Below, in pieces: positions 6,195-6,541 of a stretch of DNA of 6,541 nt (position 1 is its first letter; every line of letters begins with the position of its first letter). The position numbers and the translations under genes are program-made. The notes under the pieces were generated by a model. The model worked only from the letters and a program-made list of their open reading frames with translations, did not search any database and had not been told where the DNA came from. Origin of the DNA: Sphingomonadaceae bacterium (GTDB lineage Bacteria > Pseudomonadota > Alphaproteobacteria > Sphingomonadales > Sphingomonadaceae); the NCBI GenBank assembly GCA_020446665.1, contig JAGREF010000209.1, positions 1-6,541 of the forward strand, written 5' to 3'.

Positions 6195-6541
6195 ATGCCC
6201 AGAATTCTGATAGATGGCTATAATCTCGGCCTTGAGAAAGGCACTGGGGTGGCCACCTATGCCCGCAATCTGAGCTATGAATTGCATGAACTGGGGCACA
6301 AGGTTTCGGTGCTCTATGGCAATCGCGGTTCACTCAATCGTGACGATCTGCTGCGCGAAATCGCCTTTTTCGATGGTGCGGTGGAACAGCCCAGATTGCT
6401 CGAATTGCTTGAGCGGGCAAAGCAGGCGCTGCGCGGGCCGCTCAGCTATCGGGCGGTGCAGGTGCCGATTACCGGGCGGGTGGTGGCCAGGACCTTCTCC
6501 GCGCGGCTGCCCTATTTCGATGCGATCTACAATTCGAACGA
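6195..6541 (+). CDS. glycosyltransferase, GT4-like, N-terminal part (3' end outside window)
   Basis: The frame opens with ATG 6195 and stays open to the last base, giving 115 complete codons. The N-terminus reads MPRILIDGYNLGLEKGTGVA, then TYARNLSYELHELGH. This is the usual first strand, glycine-rich loop and helix of a GT-B glycosyltransferase that accepts a glycan or lipid-linked acceptor. The partial sequence ends in a YFDAIYNSN segment, similar to the strand that leads to the acceptor-site loop in this class. The donor-binding C-terminal half with the EX7E motif lies beyond the window, so the GT4 assignment rests on the N-terminus only and the donor sugar is unknown. It follows the methyltransferase by 12 bases with its own ribosome-binding site. 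Its presence shows that the biosynthetic part of the locus continues downstream. Confidence 0.75.
   Translation, partial: MPRILIDGYNLGLEKGTGVATYARNLSYELHELGHKVSVLYGNRGSLNRDDLLREIAFFDGAVEQPRLLELLERAKQALRGPLSYRAVQVPITGRVVARTFSARLPYFDAIYNSN

Overview
The window is a fragment of a surface-polysaccharide (capsule) locus, probably from an alphaproteobacterium of the Sphingomonadales (Erythrobacter/Novosphingobium-like). That placement rests on the high-GC codon use, the style of the proteins and the gene order. It is an inference, because there is no rRNA or other marker. All seven genes lie on the + strand and are tightly packed. No gap between genes exceeds 32 bases, so there is no non-coding stretch of note, and no tRNA, rRNA, CRISPR array, insertion sequence, terminator or convincing promoter is visible.

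Layout. (1) 1-1444, inositol activation: the C-terminal part of a myo-inositol-1-phosphate (inositol-3-phosphate) synthase, then a small nucleotidyltransferase that best fits a CTP:inositol-1-phosphate cytidylyltransferase. Together they would turn glucose-6-phosphate into CDP-inositol. (2) 1441-2664: a GT4-type glycosyltransferase. (3) 2658-5250: a complete inner-membrane ABC export core of the group 2 capsule type, with KpsE/CtrB-like co-polymerase, KpsM-like permease and KpsT-like ATPase. (4) 5283-6541: a class I SAM-dependent methyltransferase and the N-terminal part of a second GT4-like glycosyltransferase, which runs off the end.

How they work together (inference). The cytidylyltransferase, first glycosyltransferase, kpsE, kpsM and kpsT form an unbroken chain of overlaps of 4, 7, 1 and 4 bases, which implies one transcript and translational coupling. 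The methyltransferase and second glycosyltransferase follow short gaps and have their own Shine-Dalgarno sequences. The methyltransferase gene also has somewhat different codon use. A simple model is that the glycosyltransferases and methyltransferase build and decorate a glycan in the cytoplasm, KpsMT moves it across the inner membrane, and KpsE spans the periplasm. CDP-inositol would supply a phosphoinositol group, either for the lipid anchor or for the glycan. The pairing of de novo CDP-inositol synthesis with a capsule exporter is the most interesting feature here. Its acceptor is not visible in this window.
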